Below are positions 30,617-41,143 of a stretch of DNA of 64,000 bases, piece by piece (the stretch's first letter is position 1; the number at the start of each line of letters is the position of its first letter). Origin of the DNA: Entoloma clypeatum (Eukaryota; Basidiomycota; Agaricomycetes; Agaricales; Entolomataceae); contig OY751490.1 in assembly GCA_963565915.1 (NCBI GenBank), forward strand, positions 3,596,001 to 3,660,000, read 5' to 3'. The position numbers and the translations under genes are program-made. The notes beneath the pieces were generated by a model that searched no databases, was not told where the DNA came from, and was given only the letters and a program-made list of their open reading frames with translations.

Positions 30617-33600
30617 CTAGTTCTTTATCAATCCGAAGTACGGGATAAACTTGGAAAAGAGGATTTTCCCCAGATTCTTAGTTAAAAGGTCTGCAGGGTT
30701 ATTTACTCCTTCGATGAATTCGACCGTAATAATTCCTTCGGAGACTTTTTCTCTGACGAAGTGGAATTGCACGTCAATGTGCTTGGATCGCTTCTCAGTT
30801 ACAGGGTTGGATGCGATAAAGACGGAGCCGTTGTTATCTCCATAGATCGGTACTGATCCGATCTGCATTCCAAGTTCAGCAAGCATGCTTCTCAGCCATG
30901 TTGCTGCGCGACTGCAATCTGATAGCGCCATATACTCTGCTTCTGTAGAAGAGAGGGCGATGGTCTTTTGCGCCGATGATACCCATGTTATCGCTCCAGA
31001 CGCCAGTGATATGAAGAAGCCGGTGGTAGACCTCCTCGTGTTTTCATCTGACGCCCAGTCGGAGTCTGTGAATGCATAGATCCCTTTCCCTGAGTCCCCA
31101 TCGTACATGATCGCGTAATTTTTTGTTGCCTTTAAATATCTGCAAATATCCCTAGCCACCTCTAAATGGCGTTTGGTGGGATTTGCGGAAAATTGGGACA
31201 TTTTGATTACAGCAAAGCAGATGTCAGGCCTCGTTCCGATCATCAGATATAGGAGTGATCCGATGACGGATTGGTACTTAGATCGGAGTTCCGCATTGGG
31301 TTCATCTTCGGACACCATGGGTTTGTAGCCCGTAGGGAGTGGGGTATGGGTGGCATTAGATTCGCTCATCCCCATGCGTGCCAGAATTTTCTCAAGGTAA
31401 GGTACTTGATCAATGAAGATCCTCTTCCCATGTTGCCTTATTTGGATTGAGAGAAATTCCTTTGGTTCCCCATCGGGCACTAGGTGACCTAGGTCCCTAC
31501 ATTCCCATGTTGTCATGAAGGCCTTCTTCTTTTCTAGCGTATATTCCCGGTTTGTGCTGAGAAAAGCAGAGTCGTCGACATAGATGACGGCAATTACAAT
31601 TTCCCTGTTGGTACTTTTGTGAATGAATACTCCCGCATCGGAGTGAAGCCGGACAAAGCCGAGCTTTTTCATGGAGGAATCAAGTTCCCTCCACCAGGCT
31701 AATGCGGCCTGCTTAAGTCCATATAGAGCTTTGAATAGTTGGTACACGAGGTGTTCTTTCCCTTTTACTATGTAGCCCTCAGGCTGTCGCATGTAGATGA
31801 CTTCACGGAGCGTTCCATAGAGGAAGGCTGATGAGACGTCCAAAAGAGTCATGAACCACCCTTCAAGGGCTGTCAATGCCAGTATTAGTCGGACGGTTTC
31901 ATATCTTACGACTGGTGAGAAGATCTGATCAAAGTCGATCCCTTCTACTTGTGAAAATCCTTTTGCGACGAGGCGTGCTTTCAGGTGCCCGTCGGACTTT
32001 TCGTTGTAAACCCATTTGTTCCTTAGAGCTTTCCTTCCTGCAGGCAGGGGTACTAGCTCCGTGATCACCCCGCGGCGTTTGAGCATATCTAGCTCTTTTC
32101 GTTCAGCCGCATACCAGTCTTCTTTATTTGGAAGAGGGTATATGTCTTTGTGAGACATTTCAACGATGCCAACTTGGACTGATATTGCCTCCATCAGAAG
32201 ATCATTCATCCATGCCGTTTGTTCGCCCAATCTCCATCTTCTGTCTAATTTTTCAAGATCAGATGCTGGAGTGTCTTCCCCATAGATGCTTCCTGGCATT
32301 TTCCGAACTCGTCGTTCCCTGATCGGTCGATCTGGTACTTGCTCGGGTTCTGGAGTGGGTACTCGCGGTTCGTCATCAGGCTCACTGGCAGGCAGTTCGT
32401 TGTCTGATTCAGGTTGATCCTGTTCAATGGGAACTGGGATATGAGGTGTTTCGTTGTGACTATCGTCATTGTTGCTGCCGGGAATGAGATCCTCAAACTC
32501 ATCAGCCGGCTCTGGGTTTTCCATTTCTGGGTGGTTTTCTGGCAACGGGTCAATGTGGCATCTAGGGTACTTGCTTTCATCAAAGATAGCTTTCCCGCCC
32601 ATGAAAATCGTGTTGGTCTCAGGATCCATGAAGCGGTATCCTTTGACCCCTGGTTTCGATCCGAGATAAATCATCAATCGGGATCTTGATTCCAGGGAGT
32701 TCCTACGTTTCTCCTTTGGGATATATACATATGCCTGACATCCGAATACTCTGACACTAGACATGTCGGGGATCTCATTGGTCACCCTGGAGTAAGGGGT
32801 TTTCCATTCAAGACGCTGCATGGGGGTTCTGTTGTAGAGAAATGCTGCGTGTTCCAAACAGAATTCCCACCACATGGGCGGTAAGCATGCATCGAAGCGC
32901 AATGCCTGAGATTTTTCCCATAGTGTTCAATTGATCCTTTCTGCTCTACCATTCTGCTGGTGCTGATATGGGAGCGTGACATTGATCAGAATTCCATGAT
33001 CGGCAAGTACATCCTTGTATTCATCAAATTCTCCACCTCCATCAACCTGCCACTTTTTAGGGGTAGCGGCAAATTGATTCTGGATCATCGCAAGGAATTG
33101 TTTCAGCGCCGTGATGGCGCCTGACTTCTTCCTAAGCAAGACGACCCAGACATGGGATGAAAAATCGTCCAAAAAGGTAAGGAAATATTTGTACTTATGG
33201 TACGATGCCGTGGATATCTGCTTCAAATCCGAATGGATCAAATCAAAGGGTTTGACAGCCCTTGTCATCGAGTTAGGATAAGATTGATTCAGCATTTTCC
33301 CTTTGAGGCACCCCATGCAGCTTTCCTGTGATTTCTCACGTACTAACGTCCTGGGTACTCCTTTGGTACTAGTGGGAATTTTATTAAGCGCCTGGTCATT
33401 TGGGTGGCCAAGACGTTTATGCCAGGTTTCAACAGTGATTTCGCTAGAGATCGCGTGGATTTGGTCATAGCGTATTTCAGTGTCTAACCAGTAAATGGTT
33501 TGTCCGATGAAATGAGGCGAAAACTGTATTTTGTTCAGCCCTTTAGAGATATTAATTTCTCCGCGCATTCCATCAACTTTGTAACCATGGTTAAGGAAGA

Positions 33601-35341
33601 TGCCTAGGGACAATAGACGTGTGTCCATATCCGGAATATAAAATACTGGTCGTAGGAGATGGGTTTTAGTTTCCCCATTTAGGGTATGCCGTACTGGAAC
33701 GGCCCCAACTCCGAGAATTTCCAGTTTCTTTCCCTTTGCAGCTGTTTGGACAAATCGCTTAGCCTTGAGAGGCCTGTAATACGCGAAGTCTTTGAACTCA
33801 TGGGTAAAGTGTAATGATGCGCCGGAATCTAAGATCCACTGAGCGCGTTCTCTCTCTTTGCAGTGTGTGCAGGACGCGGAATGTTTGATATATTTTTTGT
33901 ACAGATCATCACTAAAGAGATCTATACTATCTGCATCGGTACTAGCTAATATGTATTCAAACGTCTGTGCGTGATTATTAGCGTTTCCCATTTGGTCAAG
34001 TTTGAGAGAAATATGTGACGAACCGTCAAGTTCAATCAGCCCATCTTCGAATTGTTCCGGCCCCATCCACTCACTTTGATGGTCTATGTCCATCATTTTC
34101 AGCGATTCTTCTATCGACGGGGCTACGCGACGCTGTTTAGCCGGCCTTTCGTCGATGTCAGGAATGATGGTGTCTAGGATACGAAGATTCGATCCTGAGG
34201 GGCGAGCACCAATGCCGCGCGCGAGTTTGCGGACATGGTCGTTCTTTTTCCACACGGATGGTTTTCCAGAAGGAAGCCCGGTGTACAGTGACGGAGGGGG
34301 GTTCATTCGCTGAAGGAGCGACTGCATCTTTTGAGAGTCTGGCTGGGCGGTACTCATTGTTTTTCCGCGCCCAGTGACGGTTGTGAAGGACGGTGTCGGA
34401 AGAGGAGGGAAGTGGATGGCGGGAGCAACGAACTCAACCGTTTCTTCCACATGGTCGGATGCGTTGTCCGCAGTGTTGGCGTTTTTCTTCTGATTGCACC
34501 AGCGTCCTTTTCCCTTCTTCTTTTCAGAAGCGGTACTATGGTCAGTCGAGTTAGGCTGCTCGTCAGCGTCGTTCTGCAAGGTACTCGGCTTTTGCTGCTT
34601 TTCCCATTTGGGGTCCTGCCCCTTGCGCTTTGTCCCGGAGATTTTCCGGGCCTGCTCGTTGGACGTACGAGTGGACCCAATCGAATACTTGCGCCGGTAT
34701 TCTGATATGATGCTTTCCGCGACGGCTTTGTATGTGAAGTCGTCGGCGTCATAGACCTGAAAGAGGGCGGTGGAGAGTGACGACCAGGCGTCGGGAATTG
34801 CATTTGCCAGGATCATTGCCTGCATTAGATCGGGGACATCAAAGTTCGAATCGGCGAGCCGAGCGAAAAGAGACCCCAAGCGTTCAATTTCAGGGACGGG
34901 GTCGCGTCCAGAGAGCTTGTAGGTGGCGGCAGCCTTGAAGTCGCCGAAGATGACAGCCGGGGATACCTTGGAGTAGGCATCCTTTAATGACTTCCAGGCG
35001 TCTTTTGAGGAAGTGGCGTCCTTGATGTGGCGTCTGATCGCCTCGGAGACCTTCAGGCGTATCGCCCCAAGAGCTACGTCGTCCCTGATCCAGGCTTTTT
35101 CTTCTTTGCGGAAGCCGGGCTGGTCGACCATGGTGGCCAGCACAGGGGGAGCAGTAGCAGTGGCCCCAGGGGTGGAGACTGTGGTGGTGAAGTCGGCGAT
35201 GACAGGGCGGGGGATGTCGCCAGAAACAAGGCGCCAGACTCCTTGATGGAGGAGGTAAGACTTCATTTTCTCGGCCCAGCTCCGGTAGTCGATGCCGTCA
35301 AAGGCAGTGATTGTGTCGAGGGCAGAACGAGAGGTAGACAT
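30617..35341 (-). pseudogene. Copia-2 Gag-Pol polyprotein with one in-frame TGA
   Basis: A single frame of 1575 codons from the ATG at 35341, interrupted only by TGA at 32927-32929. Order: Gag (residues 1 to about 300; DGIDYRSWAEKMKSYLLHQ), aspartic protease (WILDSGASLHFTHEF near 497), integrase zinc finger (WHKRLGHPND, then CMGC, about 638-675) and core, RT with YVDDSAFL near 1255, and RNase H ending ADLLTKNLGKILF. The TGA lies in integrase between ERIN and TLWEKSQAL, where Arg is expected; CGA to TGA is a simple CpG transition. Everything else looks intact, so this is a recently inactivated copy or one that relies on read-through. Confidence 0.9.
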
Positions 35342-35690
35342 TGTGAATGATTCTAAAAAGGGTTCTCAATCAGTGATGTGTTATGAATATGATTCGAGAA
35401 AACAATTGAATGATTCCTTATGACATATTCCCTTCAGGAATAGCGGTCATGGGAAAACCCTTTATATGTCAGAAACGTATAAGGTGCGATCAACGTTTCC
35501 ACATGGAGTGTACTAGGTCAATCCCCTTAGGGACGTCTCATGACAGGTACTTGTCGTAATGACGTTCCCAGGTTCATATGTGAAGAAGTATGACTCAGAA
35601 CCTAGATCTTTCGATCGGTTCTTTGCCAACCAGGGTAGAGTGGGCAGGTACTCGCTGTTGCCAGCGTTTCCCAAGTCCCTCTGCTATCCG

Positions 35691-35702
35691 GGGCCCATAA
35701 CC
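35691..35702 (-). other. Copia-2 primer-binding site (initiator tRNA-Met half)
   Basis: Plus strand GGGCCCATAACC directly below the 5' LTR, identical to the site in Copia-1 and to the anticodon arm of initiator tRNA-Met. Confidence 0.75.
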
Positions 35703-36011
35703 TGTTGAAGTTCCACCTGGGCGTTAGCCACAGGTGTACTGAGCAACATAGCTACAGTGGAAGTACTCTACGATACCGCTATGGTCACTTACATGGTTTG
35801 GAGGGGGTAAGGCTAGTGAGAGCGGTTGAGGCTGGTGAGAGCGATGGAGCTGGTTAAGAGTCAAGAGACAACTTTATGATATTGACAGTTTCCTGGTCTT
35901 ATATACCGTACTACTGTTTGTACCAACCAAACAAGTATGTAACGAAGATATGTAAAGGTCACGTGATGTAATCTAATCTAATCTAATCTACATGATGGAA
36001 AAGTTTCAACA
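35703..36011 (-). repeat. Copia-2 5' LTR
   Basis: 309 bp, one visible difference from 30235-30543 (CTACATGATGG against CTACGTGATGG). Confidence 0.9.
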
Positions 36012-36536
36012 CAATACATAGTTCTATTACTTCAAACTATTGTTAGACCATGAGGAAGGGGCCGCACGCACCCGCATGATGCATTTTGCGCATTGTTTAC
36101 TACTGTTTGGTTATCAACATCGCACCTCTATAACTCACATTCTGTGGCCCAATTTGATGAAAGTACATATTTGATGATATAGAATGCCATCCTACCTAAT
36201 CAATATAGTAGAAGACTTTACTTGTTTCTGTATAGACATAATAACCAGATGTGCGATGTTTTTTGGACATTTGTTTACATGTATTTGGCATGTTTGATTC
36301 GTGCATCATCCAACGTCGAAACAACGCATCCACCTATTGCTGACCTTGCAATGAGGGGCACAGGTGGTGAAAAGGCCAGAATATATTTATAGATTATACA
36401 TATAACCTGTCTACTTGCAATTGAGGCAGGAGGGAGTGCACACGCGCACCTTTTGTCAAAAACAACTGGCATGTGCTTATTTAGCAAGTGGGAAAATGGG
36501 ATGTATGTAGAGTGATTGTGAGCAATGAAATATAAT

Positions 36537-36620
36537 GGTCTTGTGGCTCAGTTGGTTAAGTGGTGTTAAAAGAATCCTTTATACTATAGAAGTTCAGAGT
36601 TCAAGTCTTTCTTGTGGCAG
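36537..36620 (+). ncRNA. tRNA-like sequence inside hAT-X (degenerate)
   Basis: TGGCTCAGTTGG (36544-36555) matches a Pol III A box and GAGTTCAAGTC (36597-36607) a B box, about 50 nt apart as in tRNA genes. The T-arm is partly pairable, but the acceptor ends do not pair well, so this is not a working tRNA. The same unit occurs in hAT-Y at 40690-40772; hAT-1 has at most a very degenerate version. It may be a captured tRNA or the head of a SINE. Confidence 0.45.
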
Positions 36621-36868
36621 AAATTTTGTACTTGCCGTTTCGGGACATTGATTTCAGATCCTCAGATCGTTCCATGGAAAATACCGGTTTAAACCGATCC
36701 GAACCGGTCTTTGGCCAGTCTTTCAAACTCTAAAGTTTTGAGTGAACCGAGGACCGGCCATGATCCGAAACCTTAAAGACCGAGACCGGTGGTCCGGTCT
36801 TTCACTGGTTCAGTTCCGTCTGGTCTCGGTCTGAAACCAATAAAAGTAAACTGGACCTTGAAACACTA

Positions 36869-37041
36869 GGTAAAACATCTGATTCCATCAAAATTGGAAA
36901 CATCACAACCATCAAAAATCCATGGATCGCACACATCAAGACTTCAAACCGCATGGAGACAGAAGTAGCCCAGGGTCTGAAGAAGCATCCTCATTGGTAC
37001 CAACAAGAGAACAGCATCACCTATGCATGCAAACGAGTCTA
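36869..37041 (+). pseudogene. Gypsy pol fragment
   Basis: About 170 bp of plus-strand reading closely follow Gypsy-A/B Pol residues before the integrase zinc finger ([20 protein letters not shown], then [17 protein letters not shown]). It ends at the Tc1/mariner insertion and begins at the end of hAT-X. No reading frame continues. Confidence 0.75.
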
Positions 37042-38659
37042 CAGTGCCTCACAAAACTGATTCAATGTTTGTTGCTTTTTGAATACCTTCAAGATAACTC
37101 TGCAAAGAATACCAATTGAATTAAACCTTTGTATATAATTGAAAGCCCTACTTCAGGGCTTTCAGAATATAAAGAAATCATATGATTTAGATCAGAATCC
37201 ATGGAGATATGATTAAATTAAATCAGCAACTCATTGAATCAGTTTTGTGAGTACCTATGGCAATTATCAGAATCAAATGCTTCACTGGTTATATGGTAAC
37301 CAGTTGTCATGACTTACTGATGGAACTTGAATAGAACCCTGATGGGTTGTCAAGAAAAGTTGTATAAGAAGAATCCAACCTCAACAGCCTCCATAATTAA
37401 TCATGCGCCCTATCTCCTCTTCCCACAAGGAAAACATTTTTTCTCTGGCCTCCAATGGTCACTCCACTCATCATATTGCCTCTAACCTGGGTGTCAGCCA
37501 ACCAACTGTCTCCAGAGTGCTTCAGAATCTTCTTCCTCATTGCACTCTCTCTTCTGGTGGTCATCCATCCAAGCTTTCTCCCACCAACACACGAAACATA
37601 CTTTCACAAATCACCTCAGGGAGAGCCTCCAATGCTGTGCAGGCTACCAAACACATCAACACTGTCATCTCCAATCCTGTCTCCCCAGAAACTGTGAGAA
37701 GGGTTCTCAGAAAACATGAATTCAAGGCTGTAACAAAGAAGAAAAGACCTTTCTTAAAGGCCATACATCGGAAGAGGCAGTTGGCATTTGCTATGAAGCA
37801 CAGGGAATGGACAGTGGAGGACTGGAAGAGGGTCATTTGGTCAGATGAGACCAAAATCAACAGGTTTGGGTCAGATGGCAAGGAATGGGTCTGGAAAAAG
37901 AAGGGTGAGGGGCTTATTGAAAGAGAGGTTCAGGGCACAGTCAAGTTTGGGGGAGGAAATATTATGGTTTGGGGTTGTATGGGTTGGGAAGGTGTGGGGA
38001 GACTTGCAGAGGTTGAGGGGAGGATGGATGCTGATCAGTATGTGTCCATTTTGGAGGACAATTTGCTGCCCAGCATGGAGGAGAGTGGAATCTCTGAAGA
38101 GGAGATCATTTTTCAGCAGGACAATGACCCCAAGCACACCTCCAAGAAGGCCAAAAAATGGATGGACAGCAAGAATATTGCTCTGCTGGATTGGCCTGCA
38201 CAGTCCCCAGACCTCAATCCTATTGAACACCTCTGGGTTTATATTAAAAGGAAGTTGAATGAATATCCAACACCACCCAAGGGAGTCTGGGAGATTTGGG
38301 ACAGAGCAGCAGAGGTGTGGAATAATATAGAGCCAGAAGTGTGTCAAAACCTGATAGAAAGTATGCCAAGAAGGGTAGAGACAGTAATCAAAGCTAAGGG
38401 GGGTAATACCAAGTACTAAAGTATAAAATACTGTATTTATTGTACATACTCACAAAACTGATTCAATGAGTCCCTGGAGTAATTTGATCATATATTGATC
38501 ATTTTTTATGGGAATTACATAATTATTGCAGATTCCGAGAGTCCTGAAGCAGGGCTTTTAACCAGGTACCAATACCTTCTTTTGATTGGCATTATTTGCA
38601 AAGTTATTTTGAAGGTATTCACAAAGTAGCAAACATTGAATCACTTTTGTGAGGCACTG
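37042..38659 (+). mobile_element. Tc1/mariner-type transposon with intact transposase
   Basis: Begins CAGTGCCTCACAAAACTG after TA (37040-37041) and ends with the complement CTTTTGTGAGGCACTG before TA (38660-38661); the ends stay similar for about 75 bp. A second, inverted copy of the 20-bp core (CTCACAAAACTGATTCAATG or its complement) lies inside each end, at 37232-37251 and 38449-38468, adjacent to the transposase gene. A further right end, perfectly complementary to the left end, occurs at 38849-38874, so the active unit may alternatively extend to 38874. Confidence 0.85.
37403..38419 (+). CDS. Tc1-family transposase
   Basis: 338 codons, the usual Tc1 length, with no stop or frameshift. 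The N-terminal paired-like DNA-binding region (residues about 5-110) has a helix-turn-helix (HIASNLGVSQPTVSRVL) and a second HTH. The catalytic core has D in IWSDETK (about 148), D in FQQDNDPKH (about 239) and E in PDLNPIEHLW (about 274); the last two are separated by 34 residues, the DD34E signature of Tc1. It excises and inserts the element at TA sites in the nucleus. Intact ends plus an intact ORF make this the one transposon here that could be autonomous. A basic stretch TKKKRP near residue 113 could be a nuclear localisation signal. Confidence 0.92.
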   Translation: MRPISSSHKENIFSLASNGHSTHHIASNLGVSQPTVSRVLQNLLPHCTLSSGGHPSKLSPTNTRNILSQITSGRASNAVQATKHINTVISNPVSPETVRRVLRKHEFKAVTKKKRPFLKAIHRKRQLAFAMKHREWTVEDWKRVIWSDETKINRFGSDGKEWVWKKKGEGLIEREVQGTVKFGGGNIMVWGCMGWEGVGRLAEVEGRMDADQYVSILEDNLLPSMEESGISEEEIIFQQDNDPKHTSKKAKKWMDSKNIALLDWPAQSPDLNPIEHLWVYIKRKLNEYPTPPKGVWEIWDRAAEVWNNIEPEVCQNLIESMPRRVETVIKAKGGNTKY

Positions 38660-38935
38660 TATGACTCTATAGAAACTGTACTCCTACCAGCTCTGCAAAG
38701 ACCTTGAAATTTTACACTTCATCTCTAAATATCTTCAAAGCTTAAACTTCAGCTCAACAGTGCTGTGAAGAGCTGCACAGAACATAGGCCAGCTGCAACA
38801 ATCTTTGGCCAAAATCTGTGTTTGCTGATGTATTCACAAAGTAGCAAACATTGAATCAGTTTTGTGAGGCACTGTAGTTGTTTGCTTCCATCACCATATC
38901 TGATGCCTGTGTATGACGGCTGCACAATGTGGTAA
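38660..38935. other. Flank of the mariner with an extra terminal repeat
   Basis: Non-coding. 38829-38874 repeats the mariner right end (TTCACAAAGTAGCAAACATT, then the 26-bp terminus followed by TA). Nothing else recognised. Confidence 0.6.
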
Positions 38936-40024
38936 CTAATTAGCTCCACAATTAGCATACTGGGACATGGACCAGCAACCGGCAACTGGCAATGCAACCG
39001 GCACCTCACCTATATTGAGCATCTTCTTATGGTTAGAATCTGTTGCATGGTTGTCAATTGTCTCGGCACGGTTTGCCAGAGTTGCTGTCCAGACGGTTGA
39101 TGTAATTCCGTTAAGAGAAGCCCACAACATCTCCAAGATTTCACTCACCGTCACTCCACTGCCCGGGATGAACAATGTTGCAAAGCGGAAGAAGCACTCA
39201 TCCTTATGACCATGTACGTGAAAGAGGCCGATTACCCGATCCAGGGTTAGTCCTGCCGGTAACAGGTGTCCGATGCGGTCCCAGACGTGCACAAAGTACT
39301 GACATGCTATATCGTATATGAGCACCGTGCTCTGATCTGGATCGAAATTAGTCCTGAGCAAGGCTTGGAGCAGCACCCAATTGATATTTTTCTGTTGTTC
39401 TCCTTTGAAGAGATCGGCAATGCTATTCGGAGCAAAGCAGCCATGCCGTGCACAGGCAATGGCCATGATGCCAGTTATGTCACACACTTTGGATCCAAGC
39501 ATCGCGAGCTCGATGGCACAAAAGCGATTTTCACAGGGCGCTTTCTGCCAAGGGCCGGTCCCATCAATCAACACTGGCATCACACACATTGGGGACTCAC
39601 TGTCAGACGCTCTGTCGCTGTTTCCAAGAATTCTTGATACTCTTCACATCGCGCAATCATGCCGGCAGCCTCAGAGAGCCAAATATTGGATGTGTTTTTT
39701 TGCTGGACGTGATCTGCCTTGAAGTTACCATCTGCGACAAAAAAGTGTCGGTACACCCATTTATTGGGGTCATCTCTCCAGTTTGCTGGCAGATTGATCC
39801 CAGGCTGAGGGCACACCGCACAGAAATTCGCAAGCTCTCCTGGTGCCGACTGATGAAAATCGCCAGACCTGTGGCCATGCCCGGCCCACTTCTTCTTCTT
39901 CAACCACCGCCACAGTTGAGACATTCACAAAAGCTCCTGGTACAGGTTCGGTGTTTTTGCCGGTGCCGTTGGAAATGTTAGCCACCAAAGCTTCTGAAAA
40001 TATTGATAGGCAGAAGCTTTGCAT
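38936..40024 (-). pseudogene. KDZ transposase, C-terminal (core) part
   Basis: Minus-strand reading in two overlapping frames. 39924-39580 contains ANFCAVCPQPGINLPANW, then NKWVYRHFFVADGNFKADHV. 39589-38936 contains CARHGCFAPNSIADLFKGEQ, IYDIACQYFVHVWDRI, IGLFHVHGHKDECF and SEILEMLWASLN. These are the conserved blocks of the Kyakuja-Dileera-Zisupton transposases common in Agaricomycetes: a D in the VADGNF block, D in IYDIACQ, HVHGH, and E in the (S/G)EI(L/I)E block. One frameshift near 39585 and the lack of an N-terminus make it a pseudogene. Its missing N-terminal parts appear to be at 41025-41143 (minus) and 55803-56760 (plus). Confidence 0.75.
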
Positions 40025-40234
40025 TCCAAATTAGAAATGTGGTAGTCGTCCAACACTGCAACGGTAAATAGTGTTTGATAGCATGAAAATGTTGCTGGTA
40101 CCAATCAGCAGTACATGAGATCTGCGTGAATGCCATCAGTTCCGTGGCACAAACAGGTCACCAGGGCAATGTGATGGATTCCATTTATATGCATGATCCG
40201 GACATAATGGTTATTGAGGGTGTCCTGCCTTGGG

Positions 40235-41024
40235 GCAGAATATTTTGCGCATTGTTTACTATTATTTGGTGTAGAGCATGGCACCTCTGACTTAAAATCC
40301 GTGGCATCATTCCATAAAATCAACACACATTTATTGACATATGATACTCTGCTACATAATTGATATAGTCTGTAAGCTGACTTCCTCCTGTGTAGCCATA
40401 TTAAGGAGAAATGCGATGTTTTTTGAGTTTGTTTACATATATTTGACACATTTGATGCACGTCATCCAACGTCGAAACGACACATCCACCCATTGCTGAC
40501 TCTGCAATGAGGGGCACAGATGCTGAAAAGGCCAGAATATATTTATAGATTTTATTTATAATCTGTCTATTTGTGATCGAGGCAGGAGGGAGCACACACA
40601 CACACCTTTTGTGTTTTTTTTTTAGGTGTGCCTATTTGGGAAGTGGGAAAGTTGTGATGTAGAATGAGTGTGATGCACCAGATATAATGGACTGGTGGCT
40701 CAGTTGGTTAGATAGAGGACTGAAATAATGTTCTGTACTATAGAGGTTGTGAGTTCAATTCTTGCAAATGGCACAAATTTTGCACTTTGCTGTTTCGTGA
40801 TCTTGATTTCCATTCCTCAGATTGTTCCGTGGAAAATACCGGTTTAAACCGATCCGAACCGGTCTTTGGCCGGTCTTTCAAATTCTAAAGTTTTGAGTGA
40901 ACCGAAGACCGAGCCGTGATCCGAAATCTTAAAAACTGAGACCAGTGGTCCGGTCTCTCACCGGTTCAGTCCCGTCCAGTCTTGGTCTGAAATCAACGAA
41001 GGTAAACTGGACCTTGAAACACTA
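40235..41024 (-). mobile_element. hAT-Y, left half (inverted, separated from its right half)
   Basis: Matches the left portion of hAT-1 and hAT-X in reverse complement, including CATCCAACGTCGAAAC, the ACCGGTTTAAACCG subterminal repeats and the terminus CCTTGAAACACTA at 41024. The octamer GTCACAAT (41025-41032) follows; its complement ATTGTGAC flanks the right half at 55803-55810. Homology stops near 40235, at the same internal point where the right half begins (about 47165). Confidence 0.75.
40690..40772 (+). ncRNA. tRNA-like sequence inside hAT-Y
   Basis: A box TGGCTCAGTTGG (40696-40707) and B box GAGTTCAATTC (40751-40761), with a pairable T-arm (GTGAG/CTTGC). The acceptor stem is not formed. 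Second copy of the unit at 36537-36620. Confidence 0.45.
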
Positions 41025-41143
41025 GTCACAATGTCGATTGCCTCATCATCACCTTCAACTAACATGGCCTTGCCCTTTCCCCGTTTATCAAACTTAATAA
41101 AATTTTTATATATACAAAAGTCAATTATTAGTGATGTTCTCAT
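41025..41143 (-). pseudogene. KDZ gene, first N-terminal exon piece, split by hAT-Y
   Basis: Minus-strand reading FDKRGKGKAMLVEGDDEAID, then IVT at the hAT junction. The plus-strand reading beyond the other end of hAT-Y (from 55803, VTFKEVRTIMRTGTITQRIE) continues it in frame if one ATTGTGAC copy is removed. Upstream, TTTTGTATATATAAAAATTTTATTAAG resembles an intron end. I could not identify exons further upstream. Confidence 0.5.

Larger units (their letters stand above)
30235..36011 (-). mobile_element. Copia-2: near-intact Ty1/Copia retrotransposon
   Basis: 309-bp LTRs at 30235-30543 and 35703-36011, apparently with one substitution; duplication CAATA at 30230-30234 and 36012-36016; total 5777 bp. 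The primer site GGTTATGGGCCC (initiator tRNA-Met half) abuts the 5' LTR, and a GGGGGGG tract precedes the 3' LTR. A single gag-pol frame fills the interior, broken by one TGA. Inserted in hAT-X, minus strand. Probably a recent insertion. Confidence 0.95.
21812..36868 (-). mobile_element. hAT-X: second copy of the hAT-like family, inflated by three insertions
   Basis: Ends TAGTGTTTAAAGGTCCG (21812) and CCTTGAAACACTA (36868). Subtracting Gypsy-B (6603 bp), Copia-2 (5777 bp), the solo LTR (402 bp) and their 5-bp duplications leaves 2260 bp, against 2259 bp for hAT-1, so all insertions are accounted for. It is reversed relative to hAT-1: minisatellite at 22030-22560, then the AT-rich part at 29310-36868. 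The flanking octamers differ (TGAATGAC at 21804-21811, GGTAAAAC at 36869-36876), so this copy probably arose through recombination between copies or lost its original flank. Confidence 0.75.

Noticed and set aside
36541..36620. A functional tRNA gene
   Set aside because: A and B boxes are present, but acceptor ends do not pair and the anticodon arm is degenerate; kept only as tRNA-like.
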